DNA of 64,000 bases from Allacma fusca (lineage: Eukaryota; Arthropoda; Collembola; Symphypleona; Sminthuridae): NCBI GenBank assembly GCA_947179485.1, contig OX359249.1:1736001-1800000 (forward strand), read 5' to 3'. How positions within the stretch are numbered: position 1 is the first letter of the stretch; each line of letters opens with the position of its first letter. The translations under genes and the position numbers were made by a program. This document shows positions 54,501 to 64,000 of this stretch, one piece after another. Below the pieces are notes generated by a model. The model searched no databases, was not told where the DNA came from, and worked only from the letters and a program-made list of their open reading frames with translations.

Positions 54501-57500
54501 TCCGTCGTTGTACCAGGAGCAGAAAAAAGGGAAACCTGAAATACATTTGCAAGTCATATGTATGTAGATAGAGAGAGAGACGGGGAAAGAAAGCAAACGA
54601 AAGGGATATTGATCATGTTGGGATTGTGAAATGAAAACGTCCTCTTATTCATGTATCATTGACGGGAAAGATTTGTGGGTTTGTATTATTACACTTGCTT
54701 CATGATGATACGGCCCGAGAGGAAAATTGAAGCTAACTTTTCCTTTATAAATGATGCAGTGTGGGATGTTACACTTTTTAAACTGTTTCCACTCTAACAA
54801 ATTCTCGTCAACAATAATAATAATAATACCGCTGTCAGTCCAAAGGACCAGAGTTTAGATAGTTTTCTTGGTCGCATTACACATTTGAAAGTTCCACACT
54901 GCACAATCGTCTCAGTGATATTCAAACTACAGCCCAGGTGTGGAGTACATTTCAAATGACCAAAACTACTGCACATCCTCTGCCATCAGAGTCACATTTT
55001 ATCCATTAATTCACTATATTTCACATCATTTGACTGTCACTGGCAATGGGAATAATAAACAGCATGTCCCTCAATGTCGTGGTTGCATCTTCCCCCACTG
55101 ACTCACAAAAAGCCCAAAGCCCAGCTTGTATGTATGTATGTACGTGTGTGTGTGTGTGTTTGTGTGTTGTCAGGAATAAATGGTTTACTCTTTGTCAAAT
55201 GGATCAACTCCTGCTCTTCAGTCCCAGTCATAATTACATGGAGAGAAGAGCATGTTGTGGAAAGCTTCAAAGTGGAGTAAGGCAAAAGATTATTTCAAAT
55301 GGAGATTTATTTCAAGTGGGCACTTTTCCCTGTAACATATTCCTGGAAATCATTCCACTTCCACGACTTCCCCAATTTTCAAAGGTACAGAGCCACAGTA
55401 CTCTTTCAAATCCATGCATAGCTCTCTCAGGTTGGATTGGTCTTCCTCTTACTTTCCAAAATTACAACTGTGCCAGGAACTTGGGAAATGCTCCTACTAG
55501 AGAGTCATACAGTGTACTCTCGATCCGAAAACCCCCTCATATATTTCACCCTTGTGGCTTAAATATGGGAACACTGTCCTGCTCGTCACGCTGTTATTTT
55601 TTTCCCCTTTAACGCAGCATTCCAATATAAGACTTGAATTGATCTCCTTCTAGGGATGAGTCTGCACTACTGTATACACGGAATAGTTATCTTCATATGT
55701 ACCAAGGTAGGTATCATTAGATAAATCCATGTGTACAGTGAACTTTTGCTGTAGGATACACCCTTTAAGCACATTGTGTCCTCTCAACGAGCAAAATATT
55801 TGGGCACGTTCCCGTTTGCCCCAATGCTAATTTTTCTCCTTGTACATAAAGAATTCCAATTGAAACTCTCAACTTGGCTTTAGGAGTGCTCTTATAGTTA
55901 CAATGGGCCCTTATAGTGAGTACATTGTACCAATGTTACTGGACCGTTAGTAAGCGGTATCCGTATGTCATCTACATATGTATCTACAGTTAAAAAACTG
56001 GACTATCCCAGATACAAGATTCCCGAATCTGTACAGATCTTATTCCGAGAGACCACAAATCTTGACTTGGCCTTGCAGCACTCCGTCTTTAACTTCCAGC
56101 ACAGGGATACAGAGCTGATTTGTGAGCCCATACATATATACATACATATGTGTATACATAATTTTACTTATTAAGTAGTCCGGGCACAATCTGGAGACGG
56201 AGAGGAAATTACGAGAGGGAATTCTGATTTGGAAGTCATTTCCGATAAATAGAATACGGAGAGTTATTTTACACTCACGGAGGTTTTCCAAGCACGTTTT
56301 TGGTGTGACCAAGGTCTCATCCAACAGTCTAAATATCGACTGGATGATTAGGGCGGGTGAGCAGGAGTTAATAGGAGACTAAATCCCTGGTAATTTTGTA
56401 CAGACTCAATACAGTAGTCCGAGGAGACCTCCTCCTGTGCTGTCCAAGTTTGAAAGCTCCTTTTGATAAGGCCAGGGCTACTGGTTGCTTAATTGACTGG
56501 GAAGTAGAGATTATATTTGTTATCCTGGTTTTGTTTACACTAGTCTAGTAGATCGTCTCTGTCCTCAACTCGGCCCTCGCTGGAGAAGACTTTACTTTCC
56601 CTGCAGAGGCACACAACACATTTTGGGCTTCATTCACGTTTAGCATACATGCTCATTTTTCTTTGTACAATGGGAGGCCATGAGAGGAATTAAATCCGAC
56701 TGCGTCTAGGACTCCTACGATAGTTAAAAGGCACTGTACCGTTGGGCCAATAATGTCTTGTGATATTGCCACTGAACTATATTACATTTGCGAGAACAAT
56801 GTTCCTGGAGAGGGTTTTCCGGAGTATTTTCTACTTAAATTCAAGTAGGAAATACAGATATGTAGGGTATAAGGTGTGGATATATTGGAATGCTTTAGGA
56901 GAGCAGCTCCACCTCCCTCCTTGCTCAAATACATACAATAATAATTGTAATAAATCTTTCAATGGCTGGTAAATATAACTTCTCTCGTGATTCTCATCTC
57001 TTCAGAAAGGATTCCAGTGTATTTACTGCTTGTATTTGAGTTTCCAGCATATGGGATTTGGATCCAGGGGAAGAGTTGGCTTGAGTCAATGTTGACGCAG
57101 TGGAGGCATGTATTGCTAGATTCCTAGTGATTTGGACCCGGACTGGGTGTTGACTTTGTGCTGAGTTTAGAATATTTCTCCGTGAATACATCCATTCCGT
57201 GTCGCAATCGGAGTTGTACACACTTTAAAACAATATTAAATTCATTCCCCGTCATTCATATCCCATCTGCCAATGAGTGATTACAATAAGCTTTGAAACC
57301 TATTCATTATCCTGCTCACCCCATCATTCTTCCATTTTAATAGGGACACCAGAAATATTTGAAACATAAGGACATTGTAGTTTGTATCATAAGCCATTAT
57401 TTTCCCAGTCAGCACTTCACCTTTAATGGGGTTAGGTTCAGAGAACATATTATGCATGTGAAAATGTAGCTAGAGATAGTATATTAATAATTGATTCGAG

Positions 57501-60500
57501 CTAGAGTTTATGAACACGGACGTTTGACAGAATCAAATGTGAACTGTTGATCAATTCTGGTTTCCTAATTGGATAGTACAGCAAATCCCTACTATTAGAA
57601 TCTTTTTCAATAGTTAATTTATTCCGTGCCCATAAAAATACAAAAACTTGAAAGGAGGACCAATTTTTTAAAAATTATATTTTAGCCAGTGCATGTGCGT
57701 CCAGAATGTACACATATGTACATACGTGTGTGACTATGTAGAAAACGTTCTTGTAGGGAAGCTCTGAAGATGCTGGTAATTTAATTGTAAATGAATGATA
57801 CATGTGTAATTAATCAAAGGGAAAAAACATGTTGGGAAAAATCAGCCCATGACAGGAGCAATAGCAAAATCAAAATAGGAATGCGGAATCAAAATAATGT
57901 CTCCTTTGTCCAGCCTAGTTGAAAATATTCTCAAAGTGGTATACGTGAAAAAAATGACATCATACTAAAAAAGTAGTACTTTTATGGTGAGCTTTCATTT
58001 TTCATCAATGATTTACGCCCTGATCATTCGTCTGTATCGTCTGTCGGAATTTATCTAAATTTTCCAGCTAACAGAGGAAAAGCTTTTAGGCCAGAGCATG
58101 GTAGAGAACCTATGTTGGAATATGTGAGGAAAGCTCCTGAAATATGGGCTTGGAGGATCTCACATCCTACTTTACACAGTCTAACTCAACAAGTCCGTGG
58201 CATGAAGTCACTTGAAGTTACATAAAAAATATCCCTTGTTTCATCATGAGGAAATACAAAATAGCTTTTTACGTAAGTTCTGACCATTTATCAACTAACG
58301 TCACTTGAAATGTTCAGTTAATCCGACCGAAACAACTTGAAAAACATTGTAGTAAAAATAGAACCTGTTTTACACAGTCTGTGGAAAAAAAACCCCCAGT
58401 TAGCAACCAATATCTCTCTTTTCTCATCCCACCAATAAAGGTGACATGCGAAGGTGCAGCAGAACTTTTTGCGTAAAGTATGTACCCCCGCACTTCACTA
58501 TGCTTGCAACAGTTACAGCTACAAAGTTGCAATAAAATTTATCTCAGGACATGTGAGGGTTTATTGCATTTCTTGAACCAAGTATACATGCTTTAAAGTA
58601 ATTGAAGTGTATTATTTAAAAATAAGCACACAGGCTCAAAATTAGCATATGAAGTAACAACACGGAATTTATTTTCCCTTTTTACTGACCCATCTATCTA
58701 GCACCATAAATGTGGACAACTCATATAAATGTAATTTTCAACACGATCAGTTTTACTGGATGCTCACAATCAAAGAAACTACTCAGACTGAAACATTTCA
58801 TATCATTCCGTACAAATGACATCCCTCTGTTGCAAGAGGACTGCACAAAAAAGTGTTTACTCATTCTTATTATTATTCTACGAATGATTGGGACGGAATA
58901 GGAGATGGAAAATTGTGGGAAATATTACCTAAATAGGTGCACCGGCTTATTTATTGAATGTCTATCATTGCATTATCAGGCATGTGTTCTTTGCATGTAC
59001 AGTAAGTGAGTATGCCCAAGTACAAAACTAGTTAATTTCCTCTTGAGCGAGCTCGAGCTTACAAGATAATTTACTTTTGTGTAAATATGCCCTGAGTGAA
59101 TTTCTGAGTAGGAAAGTTAAAAGAGAAAAACAATAATAACATTGTTCACCATTTGATGAGCTCTAAAATCCATTGACGATTCATAAGTCCTCATGCTAAA
59201 GCATAGAAAAAGAACAGGAAAGGAACTAAATTGAAGTAGATGTTCTCTTGAGTGTCGGTGCGTGCAAGTTAATAAGCAGAAAAATAAAACGATAAATTAA
59301 CTTCCTGAATGTTTGTATCTAGGAAGCCGAAGTACATTCCAGCAGCCTTACAGAGGGACAACAACCTTAGTCAACCACGGAAATCAGCAAGACTCCTTGC
59401 AGCAACAAGTAATCGTGCCAGGTGGTTTCCAGCATCATTTGATCCAAGGGAATTTCCCAGCATTGAGAGCCATTGACACACGAAATGCTCGCGTGATTCC
59501 ATCTATTCAAAATGGTCATTTCCAGCTAAGGAATCCAGCATTGAGTCCTTCAATAGAAAGTCTGTCGGGACGGCAGAGACCATACGCCCCTCTCTTGACC
59601 GGGTCAACTGCGGGTCAAAGACCTATACAGTCTGCAAGTCAAAACTCCGGCTCAGGTCAGGATCTGCGAGCTGGAGAAACTCAGTATGAATATTACGATG
59701 ACGCAGACGGAGATATTGTGTACCATTACTCAAATGAAGATCAGGCGGAGCCTTCAGGTGGAAGTAGAGACACTTCTTCCGGAGGGGGAATAGCTACGGT
59801 TAGCAAATCCATTGTACCTAATGAGTCAAAAAAATCCTACGGTCGGGGCAGTCAAAGAGGAAGTCCGACCTCATCCTTCATTCCGCTGATAGAGGATGAG
59901 GAACCGGTAGGGCAAGGATTGGCTTACAAAGGCCGAAGTGTGCATCCCCAGCCGTCACTCAGAAATTCGGCTGCTTTTGGAAGTAACTCGAATCCAACCC
60001 CCCTTCCCGGGTTACTTCGGAACTCATCAATCATCACAAAAAATAGAAGTACTCCCCCAGCCCCCGCCCCACCAGTACCACCTTCAACCAGGCGGCCTGC
60101 AGTAATTCGAGGTCCAGTGAATCGTTTCACACTAACTTCTCGACCACCGTATGCACCACACGCCAGTGCCAGCCCTAGTGCAAGCAGACCAGTACCGTCC
60201 TTATCTCCGTCTAAGTCTAGCGAACAAATTAGTAGTTCTGCCCACTTGAACGTCAAGACTGTGGGGGGCGAACCGGGAGAGGAAGAGTACGTTGAAGAGT
60301 ATCATGATGAAGACGGTGACGCATACTACGAGGGTGAGGAAGATCTTAACGGGAAAGTCAAGGAAGCCGACAAATCCGTTGAAACTAAGACCAAAGTAAC
60401 AGTTTCAGTGTCTACAAAAACCAGCTCAACAACAACACCACCTCCGGTGGTAGCCAAACCCAAAGCAACTGCTGCCCCAGGGATCGTCATTTCCGTCGCC

Positions 60501-63013
60501 ACAACACGGAGCATCAGTGACAAAGGCAATAAGGGACTCCGAGGATCCACAACTCCACCACCAACCACACCCAAAGTCACGTTCAGTAGAGCCACAGGGT
60601 CTTCAATTGTGGTGGCTTCCGTGCAAACTAGTAGAAGCATTGCCACTCCATCCTCCTCCCAACGACTCATTAGCTCTCAACATCCTCCACAAGACTCTTC
60701 CAAGACCGAGTCGGAGTACACTTATGAGGAAGAATACCCCGACGCTTACCCCGTCTTAAATGCAAGTCCCGTAGAGGAAAAACCCTCAGTGTCCAGCTCG
60801 ATTTCTCCCTCTTCAACGGAGAACATTATGGACAAACTGGATAGAGTTCAGTCCGAGCTGGTCAATGGAGTTCTACCAGGAAGCAGTAATCCAGACAAGC
60901 TCTCGCCCAGTAGCTCCACAACACCCCAAAGTAAGGAAACTGAAGAAGCAGTCATTCCGTCGAGTAACAATTTGGAGAAGCAGAAGAAGAGTCTGAATTT
61001 TATTGCCTCCGAGGGTGACCGCCCAACGGAGGAAATCAAGAGCTTGAGCGTCGATAATCTCTTTAAGAACCTCAAGTTCAAGGATGTGTCCAGTTTATTA
61101 CCACCAAATTATCAAATCTCTACACCTACTTTAGTAGCTACGACACCCACACCCTCAACAACATCTACAACGGAAGCCCCTACAACAGCCAAGCCCGAGT
61201 CGAGTAGCACGCTCAATTCTCTTCTTGCTGGCATCAAATTTGAAGAGGCAAATGTGAGTGCTCTATTGCCCAAAGGATACAAACCAGCATTTGCATTCCC
61301 TGGCAAGGAAAATAAGCCAATTACTTCGACAAGCACTCCTGTAACCAGCACAACTCCCGGTAGTCCTCCTACATCCACTTCAGAGAGAGTGGGTGAAAGT
61401 ACAAGGACGGAGAAGCCGAAAATCACTTCCTTGGATTCTTTGCTGTCGAAAGTAAAACTTTCAGACATCTCAGCTCTCCTTCCTCCTGGCTATGATGAAA
61501 CCCGTTTCACAACTTCATCAACCACAAGTGAAAAGCCACAAACAGAATTGGGTGGGCTTGTTTCCAGCATTAAAATTGATGATATTAGCAAGTTTCTTCC
61601 TCCAGGATACAAGCCATCCTCTGATGGTTCCACCACGGAATCCCCGGCAACATCAACATCAACAACAACTACAAGTGAATCAACTACCACTGAAAAGTCT
61701 TTAAATAAGCTTGTATTTCCTACAAGGCCTGGAGGACTTAAATTCACACGACCTTCAAGTACGGAAGCACCCAAAGGTGATACTCCTCCTCCACCAAAAG
61801 TCACTATCCAGAAAGGAGGGCCTCAAAGGTACTTTTCTAATTTCAATCATTTCGATACATCAACATCAGACACTTCCCATAAGCAACATCTTCGCAGTAC
61901 TGTGTAAACATCAAAAGCCAACTTCAACCCTCACACAATATAAATCACGCATTCAAATTATAAGCATGCTCAAAAAGTCAGGGTGTCTCTGGGGAACGCT
62001 TTGATTACCTGTTAATCCCCTAAACTTAACTCCTAAATGAATTATGAAGTAATTAGTGTAGTTCCGTCCCCTCCAGCCTCTTTTGTACTCTTTTTTGATG
62101 AAAACAGTAATATGAACAATTTTGATTGAATTTCAGGAAAACGACGGAATTTACGGGATGGCCCACATCATCGACAGTGCCGACAGTAGCAGTAAGCACT
62201 TCCACAACCGAGGCTACCACGACAACAACAACAACTACTACGACAACGGAGCGACCCACAACCACCACATTACCCCCCAAAAGAAGCCCGTTATCAGCCT
62301 GTTCAGAACAATTTTGTAAAATGGAAGCTGTCCTAAGGATTGTAGGATTCCGCTGGAAGCCCGAGTATGGAGATATTAACACAGAAGAATGGAAGCATTT
62401 GGAGCGAACGGTGAAGCGTGAGGTAAAGTCATCTCCGGTCTCATTTGTCCCGGCTTTTATCATTTCCTACATTTGATTAAATTACACGCACTTCAAATTT
62501 AGGAAATAACTGGCGTAAGTTGGAGTGACATTAAAATTGAAGTGATGGGATCGTGCCCCCGCTATTTTCATATTTTTTCATGTTTTTCTTCTTCAAAAAT
62601 CACAGCATTCAAAATTTGATTTCATAAATGTTTTTTATTATACCGTTAGCACCTTTTTAAAAAAAATTAAGCACATAGTATTTATACCTAGTAGTAGGTA
62701 TAGAATAAATAGTATTTGTTTTATGTATAGAAATTAACTAAATGGTAATAGCACAGGACGAAGAAGTGTTAAAATGAGATTAATTATTAAATATTTGGAA
62801 GTATACATAAAAAATGATACTTCACAATCATAAATTACATGCTCAGTAATAGCTGAGAATATTTCAGCAGAAATAATTTATTGTTTCAATTATTTACAAT
62901 TCAATTATAGTTAACATTTTTTATTGACATTCTTTTTTGTCACAGCTGGATGCTGCCTACCGTTCAAGTGGACTTGCTCAGTATTACCGTTCCGTTGAAA
63001 TCGAAGGATTTAC
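29576..63013 (+). CDS. Mucin-like protein with SEA domain (partial at 3' end), whole gene model
   Basis: Exons 29576-29648, 59323-61828, 62137-62422 and 62946-63013 join in matching phases into 977 residues, and the gene continues past the window. The order is a signal peptide, a long disordered Ser/Thr/Pro-rich region with three acidic Tyr-rich blocks (about residues 144-167, 343-366 and 488-505), four LPPGY-type modules (about 598-621, 653-681, 726-749 and 765-788), a Thr run, then a SEA domain starting near 920. SEA domains occur in heavily O-glycosylated extracellular or membrane-tethered proteins and often self-cleave. The expected site is the cell surface, cuticle or extracellular matrix. 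A transmembrane segment may follow but lies outside. I do not recognise an orthologue by name. Confidence 0.85.
34560..34710. repeat. Hairpin-forming inverted repeat
   Basis: The left arm 34560-34597 and right arm 34672-34710 are imperfect complements over about 38 bases, sharing CAAAATAT-ATGAGAGCATGATA. They are separated by about 75 bases that partly continue the pairing (CTCCC against GGGAG). It may be a small non-autonomous transposon or the source of a folded RNA; the sequence alone cannot decide. Confidence 0.8.
37005..37135. mobile_element. Small inverted-repeat element (CAGT...ACTCTC family)
   Basis: The left end CAGTCTACTCTCGCTATAAG and the complement of the right end, CAGTGCACTCTCCCTATAAG, agree at about 18 of 22 positions when extended two bases. 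The body is about 130 bases without a coding frame. It is the clearest copy of a family with pieces throughout the window. Confidence 0.7.
38852..38936. repeat. Compound (CA)n / (ACAT) microsatellite
   Basis: About 85 bases of CA repeats broken by T, A and TG changes. It is the longest dinucleotide tract in the window. Confidence 0.95.
42110..42490. mobile_element. Inverted-repeat element, same family, possibly composite
   Basis: Left end CAGCGTACACTCTTTATAAG and complement of right end CAGTGTACTCTCTCAATAAG are near matches. At about 380 bases it is longer than the 37005 copy, so two copies may be nested or adjacent. Confidence 0.55.
45379..45567 (-). mobile_element. Fragment resembling a retroviral-type integrase C-terminus
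   Basis: A minus-strand frame contains GGPLYLLTTDKYKIVLNDK followed by WVHANHVKSF. The pattern G-P-x-x-(L/V)-L-T-T...(W)-(V/I)-H-x-x-H-V-K is typical of the C-terminal domain of integrases in gammaretrovirus-like pol proteins and related retroelements. Only this tail is recognisable. No reverse transcriptase, RNase H, protease or LTR is seen nearby, so it is a short dead remnant inside the giant intron. The match rests on one motif. Confidence 0.45.
55736..55927. mobile_element. Degenerate inverted-repeat element, same family
   Basis: It begins CAGTGAACTTTTGCTG and ends with CTTATAGTGAGTACATTG, a weaker complement of the family ends. A neighbouring fragment starts at about 55509 (CAGTGTACTCTCGATC). 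Confidence 0.4.
59323..61828 (+). CDS. Mucin-like gene, exon 2 (giant Ser/Thr/Pro-rich exon)
   Basis: A single 2,506-base exon, open throughout, encodes about 834 residues. The acceptor is TTGTATCTAG; the open frame extends a few codons upstream of it, but that part is intron. The N-terminal part is Gln/Arg-rich. Acidic Tyr blocks follow (YEYYDDADGDIVYHY; EEYVEEYHDEDGDAYYEGEE; SEYTYEEEYPDAYPV), then Thr/Ser/Pro linkers and four LPPGY-type modules. It ends CAA-AG with donor GTACTT, leaving two bases that join G in exon 3 as Arg. If the donor is not used, the frame ends 26 codons later at 61905-61907, giving a possible secreted short form. Confidence 0.93.
59679..60767 (+). other. Three acidic tyrosine-rich blocks in the mucin-like protein
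   Basis: Blocks at 59679-59750, 60276-60347 and 60711-60767 each encode 18-24 residues dominated by Glu, Asp and Tyr. Such stretches are typical substrates of tyrosine sulfation in secreted proteins and can bind basic partners or calcium; this is inference from composition. They are evenly set within long Ser/Thr/Pro linkers. Confidence 0.75.
61041..61617 (+). repeat. Four LPPGY-type protein modules
   Basis: The modules lie at 61041-61113, 61206-61292, 61425-61496 and 61542-61616. Each reads as a short amphipathic helix pattern (S-L-x-x-L-x-x-x-(I/V/L)-K-(F/L/I)), then D-(I/V)-S-x-(L/F)-L-P-P-(G/N)-Y. Module 2 has Lys for the second Pro and module 1 has Asn for Gly. The modules are conserved while the Thr-rich linkers between them differ in length, suggesting selection on the modules, perhaps as protein-binding units. 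Confidence 0.88.
62137..62422 (+). CDS. Mucin-like gene, exon 3 (Thr run and start of SEA domain)
   Basis: The acceptor is GAATTTCAG and the first base completes an Arg codon. The exon encodes a Thr-rich mucin tract (a run of eleven Thr, then ERPTTTTLPPKR), two cysteines (CSEQFC), and MEAVLRIVGFRWKPEYGD and INTEEWKHLERTVKRE. The last part matches the beginning of a SEA domain: a beta strand, then the helix with the S/T-x-E-(F/W)-x-x-L pattern. It ends in phase 0 at donor GTAAAG. Confidence 0.9.
62946..63013 (+). CDS. Mucin-like gene, exon 4 (SEA domain continued)
   Basis: The acceptor is TTTTTTGTCACAG in phase 0. The exon encodes LDAAYRSSGLAQYYRSVEIE and GF, then two bases before donor GTAAGT. 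Together with exon 3 this gives the SEA-domain core (L-x-x-x-Y-x-S-S-x-L-x-x-Y-x-x-V-x-(V/I)-x-x-F). The next part of a SEA domain would carry the G-S cleavage/turn region, which must lie in an exon to the right of the window. Confidence 0.88.
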
Positions 63014-64000
63014 GTAAGTTGCATTCATGTAAATATCAGACAAGGGAACTCTCTGTCTGTCTCTACAAGAGTCAACCTTAAAAGGGGCAATATATGACTT
63101 CTATAGAGTAGTAGCATATTCTCAAGAAAAAAAAAGATGATGAATGGACATTTCCAAATATTTTGAGCTACTATGGAGGAAATGTCCTTACAAGGGTGTC
63201 CCTTAAAAGAGGAGTACACCGTGATTTGAAAAAAGGTGCAGGTCTATTCCTTAACTTAAGATTCTTAACTGTAGATAGATACATAAACTCGGACTCGTTT
63301 TAAAGAATCTTATATAACGTTCATAAACAAAGATTGGAATGGTAAATTATTCGAAGCTGATTATTACAATAATTCCATGGGAGAATTTAAAAAAAAATCT
63401 CAATAGATTTCGAATGGTCGACTCACAATGAGAACTCTGAGTAGTTAGTGTAAAAAAAACATTGGCAAAGATTAAATTATTGTTGACGGAAAATAAAAAA
63501 TAATTGGTTCTATTGTACCTGGAGACTATAAAGTAGACAGGCTGAAGGCAAATGCATATGTGAGTAATGGCAAGGAGCTTACATTCTATTGATATACATA
63601 CGTAAAGTAATAAAGTACTGAATGGAATGAAATGAAATTACTTTTCAACATGATTATACACTCTTTGTTGCTTCTGCAACCAGCCTCTGTTCGTATAAAT
63701 AAAATGTGGTGAATGTAGGTGACAGTACTAGCCACAACATTTCCACCAGATAGGACGTACTTGCATGTACATATTCACTGATGTACTTGGAAAGACTGTG
63801 GTGCAATCTCATGCCTGTGTGGATTCTGTAGCGTGTGACGCCTTGAAAGGGCTGTATGAATTTAATTAGATGTTTTTGTAATTAATTAATATGATGCCTT
63901 AGAATCCCACCGTATCACGACTTCCATAGTCCCATATTACTCAGGCGTACTGTTTGTAAATAAAATTAGGTAGGAACTATAATAATTTCACAACAGGGGC
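63014..64000 (+). other. Intron (right edge) of the mucin-like gene
   Basis: It starts GTAAGT. No acceptor followed by an open frame in the required phase was found before the window ends. A decayed inverted-repeat element lies at about 63045-63225 (right end contains AGAGGAGTACACCGTG). Confidence 0.6.

Larger units (their letters stand above)
29649..59322 (+). other. Giant intron of the mucin-like gene (about 29.7 kb)
   Basis: It starts GTAAGT and ends TTGTATCTAG, and phases on both sides agree. It contains microsatellites, inverted-repeat elements (37005-37135, 42110-42490, 55736-55927), a hairpin at 34560-34710 and an integrase-like fragment near 45.4-45.6 kb. I could not support any nested gene. 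Frames up to 188 codons are present but run through microsatellites or transposon pieces. Small extra or alternative exons could be hidden here. Confidence 0.7.

Noticed and set aside
55046-55612. 188-codon plus-strand frame
   Set aside because: It reads through a TG microsatellite and pieces of the inverted-repeat element family; no domain pattern.
59313-59322. Translation start at the beginning of the long open frame
   Set aside because: The first codon is TTG and the bases are the end of an intron (TATCTAG); the protein starts in the exon at 29576.
60326-60670. Minus-strand frames opposite the giant mucin exon
   Set aside because: Val- and Leu-rich shadows created by the ACC/ACA/CCA-rich codons of the plus strand.
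63660-63760. Next exon of the SEA domain after 63013
   Set aside because: Acceptor-like CAACCAG and TCCACCAG sites exist, but in the required phase both lead to early stops and do not continue a SEA domain.
1-64000. CRISPR arrays, operons or other bacterial features
   Set aside because: No regularly spaced identical repeats with unique spacers; spliced genes show eukaryotic DNA.

Overview
The window is eukaryotic nuclear DNA, almost certainly from an arthropod. It has GT-AG introns, protein-coding exons scattered in AT-rich sequence, many dinucleotide and ATT microsatellites, and numerous small inverted-repeat elements. A caligid or other copepod is my best guess from genome style and protein flavour; this is inference, not proof. 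Most long open frames here are chance frames in low-complexity DNA. Two real genes can be reconstructed exon by exon. They point away from each other (head to head), with start codons about 19.7 kb apart.

Gene 1 (minus strand, start codon at 9891, running down to about 2696) is an ABC half-transporter of the ABCG / White-Scarlet type. Eleven coding exons join with matching phases into 627 residues. They contain Walker A, Q-loop, signature, Walker B, D-loop and H-loop, followed by the ABCG membrane domain. The final exon is uncertain: two overlapping candidates lie 77-91 bases beyond exon 11. Its introns carry small transposon-like elements (7603-7757; 8385-8748) and a decayed tandem repeat (about 3855-4240).

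Gene 2 (plus strand, start codon at 29576, running off the right edge) encodes a large secreted or membrane-anchored mucin-like protein. A signal-peptide exon (29576-29648) is followed by an intron of about 29.7 kb, then one giant exon (59323-61828), an exon with a threonine run leading into a SEA domain (62137-62422), and an exon continuing the SEA domain (62946-63013). All junction phases fit. The giant exon holds four copies of a short module ending in Leu-Pro-Pro-Gly-Tyr or a variant, three acidic tyrosine-rich blocks, and long Ser/Thr/Pro linkers. I do not recognise this architecture under a gene name, and it is the best candidate for something undescribed.

The rest (about 10-29.5 kb, and the 29.6-59.3 kb intron) is mainly microsatellites, GTACATAC/ATGTATGTA-type repeats, at least two families of short inverted-repeat elements, a 150-bp hairpin at 34560-34710, and one small minus-strand fragment resembling the C-terminal end of a retroviral-type integrase (about 45.4-45.6 kb). 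A pyrimidine-rich block at 27.2-27.84 kb may be a promoter or 5' exon for gene 2. A few very short protein-like frames (71-178 minus; 24946-25059 plus; 25199-25285 plus) may be exons of genes I cannot complete.
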